This document shows, in pieces, positions 16,326 to 25,292 of a stretch of DNA of 64,000 nucleotides. The position numbers and the translations under genes were made by a program. This stretch comes from CAZWSC01 sp964636385 (GTDB taxonomy: Bacteria; Eisenbacteria; RBG-16-71-46; CAIMUX01). The notes beneath the pieces are model-generated. The model worked only from the letters and a program-made list of their open reading frames with translations. It was not told the DNA's origin and searched no databases. The DNA is taken from NCBI GenBank assembly GCA_964636385.1, contig CAZWSC010000096.1:1-64000 (forward strand), read 5' to 3'. Position 1 is the first letter of the stretch, and each line of letters begins with the position of its first letter.

Positions 16326-18947
16326 ATGCCATTCGCTTATGCAGTCGCACAGGGCCGTCCGCGCTTCGTTCCTGCTCTCCTCTTCGCCGTGCTCCTTCCC
16401 GCGTTGCTTCTCACAGCTGCCGGCGATGGCGGTGCATCGGGGGATTTGCGCCCCAGGGGCTGGCTCGGCATCTACTCCGGCGATGTGGGGAACCTCCCCG
16501 AGATCGAGCCTGGTGCAGGCGGATGCGAGGCCCTTCAGGGTGCCCTGTCCGGGCTTCGGGTTACCGCCGTGTCTCCGGACTCTCCGGCATCCCGGGGCGG
16601 CCTCCTCACCGGGGACATCCTGATCGCGGCACAGGGGATTCCGTTCGCATTCCCGGCGGACAGTGCGCGGAAGCTCTTCCTGGCGGAGGTGGGCCGGCTC
16701 TTCGATGGCGATCCGTTCTCCGTCCGGGTGATCCGCCTCGCGGTCGACAGGGAGCTGGCGCTTGACGGCCTGTTTGTCGACCAGGACAAGGCTGCAGGCT
16801 TCTGGCGCACACCCGGCGAGTGGCTGGAGTTGCTGGAATCAGGCCAGTCGCTGACAGCACGGGCGGAGAAGCGGCAGCAGGTCCTCGATCTGGAGATCAC
16901 CCTCGGCGCCCGTCCCGAAGCCCGGTGGCCTGCTCCTCCAGGCAATGACGAGATCTACCCGCCGGACCGCTTCAAGCCGAGCGAGTGGAAGCCCCTCGTG
17001 CTGCGGATGGCCGGGGAGGCCGCAGCTGGGGAGCAGACACAAGACCTTCTCGAGCGGCTGGCCCGCTGCCACGTCACTGCGGATCCGTACCGCCTGGACT
17101 GCATGACCTACGTCCACCGCGATCCATTCCGCCTGGAATCTGTCTCGCGCGAGATCCTTGATGGAGTCCACCGCGCATCATCCGCTGCGGATTACCTGGA
17201 GTGGAGCAGGCAGTGGCTGGAATCCGCCTCAGGCCGCGAGGCGTTTGACTCGTTTTCGCGATCTGAAGCTGAGGTTCCACCGTTACCCGGCCATGACAGC
17301 GGCGTTCCTCAGCCGAAGCGGGAACCCGCCGAGCACGGCATCTTCCCTGATGGCGTCGACGCTGCCGGCAATGTGGTGCCTCACATGGTGAGGCCGATCA
17401 TCCATTGGATCGAGCATGTCCTGGAGGGCGCCCGAACATGGCACGCGCGCGCCTTCCGTCATCTCAGCGAAGAGGAGATGACGTTTCTCGAGGAATCGAT
17501 CTGGGATCTGGGGGATGTCTTCGCCGAGACGATCTACATCCACTTCGACGATGACTCGGAACGCTTCGCCCGCAACAGGCGCATCCTGGACCTCGCCGCC
17601 AGGGTTGACTACGCGGCGCTGTTCGAAGCCGCGTCATGGGCCGCGCGCCTCGCGGATCCAGCGTGGATACGCGAGACGGCCGTCCTGCTGAGGACGGCAT
17701 ACGAAGACCGGATGGAAGATGCGATCCTGCTTTCCCGGGAGACTCCGTTCGGGAAGATCCTGATAGCGGGCGGGGCAGACAACTGGCACCGCGACGCGGA
17801 GGTTGCCTTCCTGATGGATCTTGGCGGCAACGACTTGTACACAGGCAACTCGGGGGGGAGCTTCGGGCGGAGCCTCCCCGTCTCCATTTGCCTGGATGTT
17901 GAGGGGGACGACGCATACGAGTCCACCGTCAACGGGTTCCAGGGCGCGGGGATCCTCGGCATCGGGATGATGGTCGATCTCGAGGGGGATGACCAGTACA
18001 TCGGGCCGCAGTGGTGCCAGGGTACCGGCTATCTCGGCATCGGAGTGCTGCTCGACCTCGAGGGGGACGACGTCTACCGCGGCCGTACCTTCTGCCAGGG
18101 GGTCGGCCTGTTCGGCGCGGGGCTTCTCATCGACGAGTCGGGGAACGACCGCTACGAGGGTGACGCCAAGGTGCAGGCTGTGGGGCTTGCCAGGGGACTC
18201 GGCCTGCTGCTGGACCGCTCCGGGAACGATTCGTACTACGCGAAGGGACTCTATCCCACCGGCTACGGCGACGCGGGGATCTTCGACGCGTGGTCCCAGG
18301 GAAGCGCGATCGGGTTCCGGACCCTGGCGTCGGGCGGCCTTGCGGTACTACTGGACGGAGGAGGATCGGACAGGATGGAGGCCGGCAACTTCTCCCAGGG
18401 GGGCGGCTATTACTACGGCCTCGGGATCCTGAACGCCCGTGGGGACGGCGACGACGTGTACATCGGATCCCGATACAACCAGGGGTTCTCGGCCCACCAG
18501 GCAGTGGGTGCCTTCCTGGAGGATGGGGGGAACGACTTCTACACGACGCGCCAGGGGGTGGCGCAGGGGCTGGCGTGGGACGAGTCGGTCACCCTCTTCA
18601 TCGACTCGGCCGGTGACGACACCTACGAGGGCGGGGGATCCTTCTCACAGGGCGCGTCGGCGCACAACAGCATCACGGCGTTTCTGGACCGTGGCGGGCG
18701 GGATCGCTACGTGTACAGGCCTGGCCAGGCGCGCGCGGGCGGGAACGACTATCACGGCGGGAGCAGCCTCTCCTTCTTCGCGGACGAGGGCGGGGACGAG
18801 GACTCCTACAGCGCCCCGAACTCCGCCAACAACGCCTTGAGACTCTCCCCTGAATACGGGATCTTCCTCGACCTTCCCGGGAGTCTCATGGAGATGCAGG
18901 AGGATCGCCTCCCCGTCAAGCTTCGGAGGATCGGGGAGGAGCGCTGA
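16326..18947 (+). CDS. Secreted PDZ plus beta-solenoid repeat protein
   Basis: An 873-residue exported protein. After a signal peptide (ALLFAVLLPALLLTAAG) lies a PDZ-like domain (about residues 40-140: GWLGIYSG, VTAVSPDSPASRGGLLTGDILIAAQG), then a helical middle to about residue 480. Residues about 495-850 contain some twelve repeats of 26-28 residues with the pattern LxDxxGxDxYxxxxxxQGxGxxGxGxL (examples: DLEGDDQYIG, DLEGDDVYRG, DRSGNDSYYA, DSAGDDTYEG). The regular spacing and the acidic G-D-D turns suggest a calcium-binding beta-helix. ATG 16326 is preferred because GGAGGG is 8 bases upstream; ATG 16320 is the alternative. No catalytic motif is recognised. A PDZ domain with a solenoid could bind exported protein ends, but that is speculation. 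Confidence 0.8.
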   Translation: MPFAYAVAQGRPRFVPALLFAVLLPALLLTAAGDGGASGDLRPRGWLGIYSGDVGNLPEIEPGAGGCEALQGALSGLRVTAVSPDSPASRGGLLTGDILIAAQGIPFAFPADSARKLFLAEVGRLFDGDPFSVRVIRLAVDRELALDGLFVDQDKAAGFWRTPGEWLELLESGQSLTARAEKRQQVLDLEITLGARPEARWPAPPGNDEIYPPDRFKPSEWKPLVLRMAGEAAAGEQTQDLLERLARCHVTADPYRLDCMTYVHRDPFRLESVSREILDGVHRASSAADYLEWSRQWLESASGREAFDSFSRSEAEVPPLPGHDSGVPQPKREPAEHGIFPDGVDAAGNVVPHMVRPIIHWIEHVLEGARTWHARAFRHLSEEEMTFLEESIWDLGDVFAETIYIHFDDDSERFARNRRILDLAARVDYAALFEAASWAARLADPAWIRETAVLLRTAYEDRMEDAILLSRETPFGKILIAGGADNWHRDAEVAFLMDLGGNDLYTGNSGGSFGRSLPVSICLDVEGDDAYESTVNGFQGAGILGIGMMVDLEGDDQYIGPQWCQGTGYLGIGVLLDLEGDDVYRGRTFCQGVGLFGAGLLIDESGNDRYEGDAKVQAVGLARGLGLLLDRSGNDSYYAKGLYPTGYGDAGIFDAWSQGSAIGFRTLASGGLAVLLDGGGSDRMEAGNFSQGGGYYYGLGILNARGDGDDVYIGSRYNQGFSAHQAVGAFLEDGGNDFYTTRQGVAQGLAWDESVTLFIDSAGDDTYEGGGSFSQGASAHNSITAFLDRGGRDRYVYRPGQARAGGNDYHGGSSLSFFADEGGDEDSYSAPNSANNALRLSPEYGIFLDLPGSLMEMQEDRLPVKLRRIGEER

Positions 18948-19001
18948 GGTTGCACGAGGCAACAGCGGTCCGGCGGAGGGCGTGTTGCCGCCGTTCGGCG
19001 G

Positions 19002-19025
19002 GGTCAGCCGCAGGCGTGGCTGACC
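19002..19025. terminator. Hairpin between convergent genes
   Basis: A perfect 8-base stem (GGTCAGCC / GGCTGACC) with an 8-base loop lies between the stop codons of the solenoid gene (18947) and the methyltransferase gene (19030). Symmetry lets it serve both strands. There is no U-run. Confidence 0.4.
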
Positions 19026-19029
19026 AGCT

Positions 19030-20106
19030 TCAGGCCCAGCTCTCCAGCAGCCCGTCGAACAGGCCCGATGCGTCCAGGACTGCCAGCTGGATCGCCTCTC
19101 CCCGCTCGGGATCAAGCCTTTTCCCGGCCAGGTGGTAGTGTCTGAGACCGGCCCAGTGCTCCTGCATCCACGCAGCAACCTGCTCCTCGCCGTACCAGTG
19201 GGTATGGTAGTCGCCGACTGTGCGTATGTGCCCGGTGCCAACCGCCTTCGCCACCTCATCCGGAATCCGCGTCAGGGTGTGCTGCTCCTTCACCAGGTTT
19301 CCATCGCAGTCGTAGACATCCACGACCACGGTCTGGTCGGGGTCGCGGACGGACTTGTGACGCTGCGCCTTCTGCCTGTAGCGCATGCCGACGAATTCGC
19401 CGGGATGAAGCCACCTGGCCTGACCGAAGAGATGGATCAGGCTCTCGTAGAGAGGCAGGGCGTGGGTGGCCACGGCGCCGCGCCTGAAAGCACTGATCAC
19501 GGCCATTCCCTTCGACGGCTCCACCATCCTGCGCACCGAGCGGAACAGAGCGGCTGCTCCATTGGGGGAGGGAAACAGGCCAATGGAGTTGCACATGCTC
19601 ACGACCAGGGGCATGGTTTCCGGGAACTGCAACTGCAGGCTCTGGATGCTTCCGGTGCGCATGAGCAGGCGACTTCGCAGCATGTTCGAGAGCCCGGCCT
19701 CCACAAGCCGGCCCTCAACCCGGCTCAGCTGATGTGCGGAGAAGTCGACCCCGGAAACGCGCGCAAGCCTTGCGGCCAGATCCGGGTCGAAGGCGAGGGA
19801 GGGATCCTTGCTCCTGATCCGCTCCAGGCGGATTGAGTCGGACAGGGATGCCGACCTGGGATCGGCGGTCTTGATCCCGTAGCGGTAGTGCAGCCGGCCT
19901 ATTCCGCATCCGATGTCGACCAGTTCGATCCTGCCGCTGGACTGACTTGCGACATGATGCAGAAGGCGGTCCATGAATTCATGTTCGAAGGCGAGCATTG
20001 AAGCGATGGCGGGATGCTCGGCCGCCATGTCATCCTCGACGGCTATGCCCGGTGCCTCCCATGGCGGTGGATCGGGATCCCGCAGGGAAAAGGCTTCAGG
20101 TTCCAT
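19030..20106 (-). CDS. Class I SAM-dependent methyltransferase
   Basis: A 358-residue cytoplasmic protein with a Rossmann methyltransferase core. Motif I is IELVDIGCGIGRLHYRYG (about residues 60-77), a later acidic strand is VSGVDFSAHQLSR, and MPLVVSMCNSIGLFP corresponds to motif IV. Residues 200 onward form a separate beta-rich part (TVVVDVYDCDGNLVKEQHTL) resembling the cap strands of small-molecule methyltransferases. The target is unknown. The start at 20106 is supported by a GCGAGG 5 bases upstream. It stands alone, convergent with the solenoid gene. Confidence 0.78.
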   Translation of the reverse strand: MEPEAFSLRDPDPPPWEAPGIAVEDDMAAEHPAIASMLAFEHEFMDRLLHHVASQSSGRIELVDIGCGIGRLHYRYGIKTADPRSASLSDSIRLERIRSKDPSLAFDPDLAARLARVSGVDFSAHQLSRVEGRLVEAGLSNMLRSRLLMRTGSIQSLQLQFPETMPLVVSMCNSIGLFPSPNGAAALFRSVRRMVEPSKGMAVISAFRRGAVATHALPLYESLIHLFGQARWLHPGEFVGMRYRQKAQRHKSVRDPDQTVVVDVYDCDGNLVKEQHTLTRIPDEVAKAVGTGHIRTVGDYHTHWYGEEQVAAWMQEHWAGLRHYHLAGKRLDPERGEAIQLAVLDASGLFDGLLESWA

Positions 20107-20473
20107 GGGCGCCTCGCTTCCGGCATCGCCGGCGTTGCGGGTGGCCTGCGGTGTTCGCGAATCCCGTGAACAAAGCGGGCCGGATCCTCCTTGACCGCGT
20201 TATCCAGTGTGTTGGCGCGCGCAGGGCGGGATTCCATCAGTCGATTCCTGTCGTATACTCCCTGTCGCGACAGCCCTGGCGCACGGACCCAACAACTCCG
20301 CCAGTGTAGTACTCTCACTGCGGCATTGTCAGCCTCAAAGCGACATGACTCCTGGATGCAGACCGGCGCAGAGTCACGCGAAAGCAGGTCATCTGACCAC
20401 CGGCCCGCTCTCGCCCTCCCTTCTTGTCCGACAGCTTCTTCGGCCTTATCCTGCTCACTCACAGGAGAGGCTC
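20107..20473. other. Intergenic region between divergent genes
   Basis: 367 bases between the methyltransferase and the alkyltransferase-like gene. A TATACT that could be a -10 box lies at about 20254-20259 on the plus strand, but no good -35 accompanies it. No coding frame here is convincing. Confidence 0.4.
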
Positions 20474-20794
20474 ATGACGAGGAACGACTCAGGCTGCCAG
20501 GCGGCGTTCAGCCGCGTTCACGCCCTGGTCCTGCAAATCCCATCGGGGAGGGTCAGCACGTACGGGCGTATTGGTCGGATGGCGGGATGCAGCGCACGCG
20601 TTTCGGGATTCGCGATGGCCTCCGTTTCCGAATCTACGGGTGTGCCATGGCACCGTGTCGTGAACAGCGAGGGGAGGATCACCATCCCGGGTCCTGAGGC
20701 GCAGGCCCTGCAGCGCAGGCTTCTGGAGTGCGAAGGCATCCGATTTGACGAGAGCGGCAGGGTGGATCTGGCGAGACACGTGTGGCCGGATTGA
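20474..20794 (+). CDS. Alkyltransferase-like protein (ATL), O6-alkylguanine recognition
   Basis: A 106-residue protein matching the C-terminal DNA-binding domain of O6-methylguanine-DNA methyltransferase: IPSGRVSTYGRIGRMAG (helix-turn-helix), ARVSGFAM (base-flipping Arg region) and PWHRVVN. The acceptor Cys of the usual PCHRV is Trp59 here. This is the hallmark of ATL proteins, which bind alkylated guanine without repairing it and hand it to nucleotide excision repair. AGGAGAGG precedes ATG 20474. The multidrug-type MFS gene follows 48 bases later. Family is firm; coupling to UvrA here is inferred from known ATLs. Confidence 0.92.
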   Translation: MTRNDSGCQAAFSRVHALVLQIPSGRVSTYGRIGRMAGCSARVSGFAMASVSESTGVPWHRVVNSEGRITIPGPEAQALQRRLLECEGIRFDESGRVDLARHVWPD

Positions 20795-20842
20795 CATGCC
20801 TCGGCAGCGAATGACTGTCGGGAGACGTGTGTCAGGATCCCG

Positions 20843-22306
20843 GTGCGCGACAACGGAGTCGAACTGAACGCTCATAAGCCGACATCTTCGGATCAGGCAG
20901 GGGCAGCCCCGATCCTCTGGATAGTTGCAGCCGGAACACTCCTCAGTGCGCTGTCGAGCTCGGCCGTGAATCTGGCGTTGCCTGACATCGGCCGGGAGTT
21001 CGGGGCTTCGCTGGAGAACACCCGCTGGATCGTCCAGGGCTACCTGCTCGCCGTGGGGATTCTGCTGCTCGCTGCCGGCAGGTTGAGCGACATGCTCGGT
21101 CACGGCAGGGTCTACCTGGGAGGATTCCTGCTTCTCGGGCTCGCATCGCTGGCATGCGGACTGAGTGATGGTCTGACACAGCTCGTTGCACTCCGGATTG
21201 CACAGGGCATATCGGGGGCGCTGATCATGTCCGCCGGGCCCGCACTTGTCACCAGCGCAATCCGGCCCGGTGCGCGGGGCCGCTCTCTCGGCCTTCTTTC
21301 GACGGCGACCTACGTCGGTCTTACGATCGGTCCCACACTCGGCGGCAGCATGGTATCCACCCTGGGATGGCGCTGGATCTTCCTGCTGAATGCTCCGGTC
21401 TGCCTGGGTATCTCGCTCTTCGGGTGCCGTCATCTGATGCGCCTTGCAGGCGGAAGGCGGGCACCGTTCGACCTGCCAGGTTTTGTGCTCCTTATGGCCG
21501 GCCTTCCCGCCCTTCTCCTCGGACTGAGCAAGGCGGCGTCATGGGGTCTGCTTTCCGGGCGCACTCTGGGCCTCGTGCTCGGCGGGGGTATGGTCCTCGT
21601 CCTCTTCGCGAGGTTTCAGCACGGCCGCGACAATCCTCTCCTCGATCTGGATCTCTTCAGATCCCGCCTCTTCACCGGATCCGTGCTGAGTGCACTGGGC
21701 AACTACGTTGCCCTCTTCTGCGTGCTGCTTCTGCTTCCCTTCTACCTCGTGGAGGGACAGGGGAGGAGCCCCGCCCAGGCTGGACTGATTCTCTCAATGC
21801 AGCCCCTTCTCATGGCCGCAATCGCGTCTCCGGCCGGGTGGCTCTCGGACCGCATCGGCACACGGATCCTTACCGTGGCCGGAATGCTGACGCTCTCCGC
21901 TGGTCTGTTCGCGCTCTCCCGACTCGGACCGGATGCCGGGGCAGGCAGCATCATGGTCCGCCTCGGTATGATCGGGCTCGGCACCGGGATCTTCATCTCT
22001 CCCAACTCCAGCGCACTCATGGGATCCGCCCCCCGCGGGAGGCAGGGGACGGCGGGCGCGCTGCTTGCCGAAGCCCGGGTCCTGGGCATGCTCCTCGGCG
22101 TCGTCCTCGGGACGGCAGTCTTCGAATCAGCGGGAGGACGAACCGGCCGTCCATGGCTGCCCGAGGACTTCGGGGCGATGTCCATGGCACTCAGGACCGC
22201 AGCGGCAGTGTCACTGCTCGGCGCACTGGCCGCGGGGCTGAAGGGGGAATCCGAGGAAGCGAAGGGAACGGATTCCCGGCGTCTCAAGGAGGCCGGCCGC
22301 GAATGA
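20843..22306 (+). CDS. MFS drug:H+ antiporter (DHA2/EmrB-QacA type)
   Basis: A 487-residue inner-membrane protein with about 14 helices, the DHA2 number. Family motifs are VNLALPDIGREFGAS..TRWIVQGYLLA, the loop 2-3 motif GRLSDMLGHGRVYLGG, and the antiporter motif C region TYVGLTIGPTLGGSMVSTLGWRWIF. It should export small toxic molecules using the proton gradient; the substrate is not readable. The start is GTG 20843; no strong ribosome site is seen. Its stop overlaps the next start by ATGA (22303-22306), indicating translational coupling. Confidence 0.88.
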   Translation: MRDNGVELNAHKPTSSDQAGAAPILWIVAAGTLLSALSSSAVNLALPDIGREFGASLENTRWIVQGYLLAVGILLLAAGRLSDMLGHGRVYLGGFLLLGLASLACGLSDGLTQLVALRIAQGISGALIMSAGPALVTSAIRPGARGRSLGLLSTATYVGLTIGPTLGGSMVSTLGWRWIFLLNAPVCLGISLFGCRHLMRLAGGRRAPFDLPGFVLLMAGLPALLLGLSKAASWGLLSGRTLGLVLGGGMVLVLFARFQHGRDNPLLDLDLFRSRLFTGSVLSALGNYVALFCVLLLLPFYLVEGQGRSPAQAGLILSMQPLLMAAIASPAGWLSDRIGTRILTVAGMLTLSAGLFALSRLGPDAGAGSIMVRLGMIGLGTGIFISPNSSALMGSAPRGRQGTAGALLAEARVLGMLLGVVLGTAVFESAGGRTGRPWLPEDFGAMSMALRTAAAVSLLGALAAGLKGESEEAKGTDSRRLKEAGRE

Positions 22307-23283
22307 TCCTGCACCAGCCAACCGGACGGTGGCGGCTGGGCCTGGTCCTGTCGCTGGTAACGGTGCTCTTCTGGGGCGTGCTGCCGATCGCGCTCAAGGA
22401 ACTGCTGCAGGGTCTCGATGCGGCCACGATCACCTGGTTTCGTTTCCTGGCAGCGGCCCTGATACTGGCTGTTCCGGTTCTGCGCTCGGGGGATCTCAAG
22501 CGAATCTCGGGCTCTGGCCGTTCTTTCATGCTGCTCCTGGCCGCTGCCGTACTCGGCCTGTGCGGGAACTACGTGATCTACCTTCTCGGTCTGGAGCTCA
22601 TATCCCCTTCAGCCGCACAGGTGGTTGTCCAACTCGCCCCGGTCTTCTTCTTCATCGGAAGCATTGTGATCTTCAGGGAGAGATTCCGCGGTGTTCAGTG
22701 GGCGGGAGCGGCAATCCTCGTCACGGGCCTGGCTCTCTTCTTCAACAGAAGGCTGGGAGAGCTACTGGCCGGGGGCACAAGCCTGTCAGCCGGGGTTGTT
22801 CTGATAGTCGCGGCCGCCGCCTCCTGGTCCATCTACGCGCTTGCCCAGAAGCAACTGCTGCACACTCTTTCTTCCCGGTCCGTCATGTTCGCCATCTACG
22901 CGGCGTCTGCCATCATGCTGCTGCCGGCGAGCAGGCCGGCTTCCCTGGCGTCGCTTTCGACGCTGCACCTTGGTCTCCTCGGATTCGCGACTGTGAACAC
23001 CCTGGTTGCATACGGCTGTTTCGCCGAGGCGCTCAGACACTGGGACGCATCGCGTGTAAGCCTTATCCTCACGATCGTTCCCCTGGTCACGATCGGGATC
23101 GTCGAACTGGCGCACCCGCTCTGGCCCGCTCTGATGCATCCGGAACGTCCGAATGCGGCCGGGGTTCTGGGCGCCCTGATGGTTGTCGGCGGGGCAATGC
23201 TTGCAACGCTGCAGCGCAGGCGACGCCGGTCGGCCGTGAGAACGAAGGCGGAACCCGGGCTACCCCCTGGAGGGCTTCCATGA
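22303..23283 (+). CDS. EamA/DMT-family permease
   Basis: A 326-residue inner-membrane protein with ten helices in two EamA repeats, e.g. VTVLFWGVLPIALKELL..DAATITWFRFL in the first and VSLILTIVPLVTIGIVELA in the second. Typical of drug/metabolite exporters; substrate unknown. ATG 22303 overlaps the MFS stop and is preceded by AAGGAGG. Its own stop overlaps the start of the next gene, making a tightly coupled MFS-EamA-phosphatase trio. The frame is open upstream inside the MFS gene, but that part is not EamA-like. Confidence 0.88.
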   Translation: MILHQPTGRWRLGLVLSLVTVLFWGVLPIALKELLQGLDAATITWFRFLAAALILAVPVLRSGDLKRISGSGRSFMLLLAAAVLGLCGNYVIYLLGLELISPSAAQVVVQLAPVFFFIGSIVIFRERFRGVQWAGAAILVTGLALFFNRRLGELLAGGTSLSAGVVLIVAAAASWSIYALAQKQLLHTLSSRSVMFAIYAASAIMLLPASRPASLASLSTLHLGLLGFATVNTLVAYGCFAEALRHWDASRVSLILTIVPLVTIGIVELAHPLWPALMHPERPNAAGVLGALMVVGGAMLATLQRRRRRSAVRTKAEPGLPPGGLP

Positions 23284-23750
23284 GCCGAAGCATCGAAGAT
23301 GCGGCATCTCTTAACCTTCTGAACTACGTCGTATGCGCGGACGACCTGGCCTCAAGCGGACAGCCTTCGCTTGAACAGATCATCAGCCTTCCTCGATTCG
23401 GCTTCGAGGCGGTGATCAACCTCCTTCCTGTTGATTCCGACCATGCCATCGCGGGGGAGGCCGCCGCAGTCCGGGCCGCAGGGATGGAGTACATCGCCGT
23501 CCCGGTTCTCTTCGACTGGCCGTCCTTCGAGGATGTCGTCGACGTCTGCAGCGCTCTGGACAGCCTCGCGGGCCGGAGGGTTCTTGTGCATTGCGCAGTG
23601 AACTGCCGCGGCACCTTCTTCAGTGCATGCCACCTGATGCTGCGAAGGGGCATGGATCCGGACAGTGCCATGGGGATAGTCGGGCGGGTCTGGTGTCCCC
23701 TCGGGATCTGGAAGGAACTCTGGGAAGAGGCGGTCTCAAGCAGGGCCTGA
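23280..23750 (+). CDS. Dual-specificity/tyrosine phosphatase-like protein
   Basis: A 156-residue cytoplasmic protein of the DSP-like fold found in short bacterial phosphatases: AVINLLPVDSDHAI (early strand and turn), AAGMEYIAVPVLFDWP, and the P-loop VLVHCAVNCRGTFFSA. The P-loop is Cys105-x4-Arg110, one residue shorter than the classical Cys-x5-Arg. Similar short loops occur in a subgroup of such proteins, so activity is uncertain. The start overlaps the EamA stop (ATGA type). Substrate unknown. Confidence 0.72.
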   Translation: MSRSIEDAASLNLLNYVVCADDLASSGQPSLEQIISLPRFGFEAVINLLPVDSDHAIAGEAAAVRAAGMEYIAVPVLFDWPSFEDVVDVCSALDSLAGRRVLVHCAVNCRGTFFSACHLMLRRGMDPDSAMGIVGRVWCPLGIWKELWEEAVSSRA

Positions 23751-23907
23751 GCCCACACCGGCCTGGAGCCGTCTTGCCCGGGGGGACCGGGGACGCTATA
23801 TTCATCCCCGCGGGTTGCCGGCGGATGTTCCGTGTGTTCATCCGTCTCGCGGCGGTCGGGCGGAGGTTGGACCTCCAGCCCGGGTCCCGAGGATCCGGGA
23901 GGTTGGC

Positions 23908-24558
23908 ATGTCAGGATTCGAGAAGCTGTTCATCGGAATCGCCGGGATGATCGGCGCAGGCAAGTCGACCCTGGCCACGGAGCTGGGCAGACACCTCGAC
24001 ATCGACGTCTACTACGAACCCGTAGCGGAGAACGAATACCTGGAGGACTTCTACAGGGACACTCCCCGCTACGCCTTCGCCACCCAGATCTACCTGCTCA
24101 ACAAGCGGTTCCGTCAGCACCAGGAGATCATCTGGAGCGGCCGCTCCGCCGTGCAGGACAGGACCATATACGAGGATTCGGTTTTCGCAAAGATGCTGGC
24201 CAGGCTCGGGATAATGGAGGAGCGGGACTACCGGACATACCTGGAGCTCTTCACGAACATGAGCAACTTCATGTGCAAGCCGAACGTGATCATATACCTT
24301 GATGTATCCGCCGAAGAGTCGATGCGCCGCATACGGTCAAGGGGCAGGGACGTGGAGAACACTGTGACACTGGACTACCTGGTGTCGCTGTATGAGGGAT
24401 ACGATGAGTTCGTCAGGGACATTTCCCGCGTGATCCCGGTGATACGGGTCGACTACGAAAGGTTCGGAACTGCGGAGGAGATGTCCCGGGTCATAATGCG
24501 CGACTACCTGGATCACAGCTTCCTGCGGGAGGCGACGAGGTTCGATGCTACCATGTAG
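23908..24558 (+). CDS. Deoxynucleoside kinase (dAdo/dGuo kinase family)
   Basis: A 216-residue kinase that phosphorylates deoxynucleosides for salvage. The P-loop is IAGMIGAGKST (residues 11-21), the DRS-like motif is VQDRTIYEDSVFAKML, and the LID arginines are RRIRSRGRDVE. These match the dNK family rather than thymidylate kinase. ATG 23908 has GGGAGG 6-7 bases upstream; the frame upstream is open but not conserved in character. Bcp peroxiredoxin follows after 104 bases. Confidence 0.9.
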   Translation: MSGFEKLFIGIAGMIGAGKSTLATELGRHLDIDVYYEPVAENEYLEDFYRDTPRYAFATQIYLLNKRFRQHQEIIWSGRSAVQDRTIYEDSVFAKMLARLGIMEERDYRTYLELFTNMSNFMCKPNVIIYLDVSAEESMRRIRSRGRDVENTVTLDYLVSLYEGYDEFVRDISRVIPVIRVDYERFGTAEEMSRVIMRDYLDHSFLREATRFDATM

Positions 24559-24662
24559 GCCCGGATGGATGCCGGGCCCGTGCGCAACGCGGCATTCGCA
24601 CGCATTTCCGGTGTTGCCGCAGAGGATTCGCGAATGCTGCGGGTCAAGAAAGGAGAGGTGCC

Positions 24663-25136
24663 ATGGCTGTCGAGACAGGCAAGGCGGCGCCCCTGTTCAC
24701 GCTTAAGGATAAGGACGGTAAGAGCGTGTCTCTGGGAAGCTTCCGGGGGAAGGATGTGATCATATACTTCTATCCCAGGGACAACACGCCGGGATGTACG
24801 AAGGAGGCATGCGGGTTCAGGGACCACTGGAGGCAGATACAGAAGCTTGGCGCGGTGGTGATCGGGATTTCGCCGGACAGTTCCGAATCGCATGCCAGGT
24901 TCGCCGCGGAGCAGAAGCTGCCGTTCATCCTCCTCTCGGATCCGGACCGCAAGGTCATGACCAGGTACGGCGCTTACGGCGAGAAGACGATGTACGGGAA
25001 GAAGACGATGGGGGTGATCCGCTCGACTGTCTGGGTCGGCCGCGACGGAAAGGTGAGAAAGCACTGGGCCAGGGTCACGAGGGCAGAGGCCCATCCGGCC
25101 CAGGTGCTGGAAGCCCTAATGGCCGGGGGGGTGTAG
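24663..25136 (+). CDS. bcp: Thioredoxin-dependent peroxiredoxin, Bcp/PrxQ type
   Basis: A 157-residue cytoplasmic peroxidase that reduces H2O2 and organic hydroperoxides. The active-site stretch FYPRDNTPGCTKEACGFRD holds the peroxidatic Cys45 and the resolving Cys50 five residues later, the Bcp arrangement. VIGISPDSSESHARFA and LPFILLSDPDRKV are further family marks. AAAGGAGAGG precedes ATG 24663. Convergent with the GAPDH gene. Confidence 0.95.
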   Translation: MAVETGKAAPLFTLKDKDGKSVSLGSFRGKDVIIYFYPRDNTPGCTKEACGFRDHWRQIQKLGAVVIGISPDSSESHARFAAEQKLPFILLSDPDRKVMTRYGAYGEKTMYGKKTMGVIRSTVWVGRDGKVRKHWARVTRAEAHPAQVLEALMAGGV

Positions 25137-25292
25137 AGGGAGGGAGAGCCGGGCCCGGCATGACCGGCTCCAGCGGAGTTGTGGCCTCTCCGGATCCTCC
25201 GTCATCTGCAAAGGCACGAGGCCGGCCCACTGTGGCTGACCTCGTGCCCGCAGCTTCCGCCGGCCATCCAACCAGGCGCGGCCGGAATGCTT

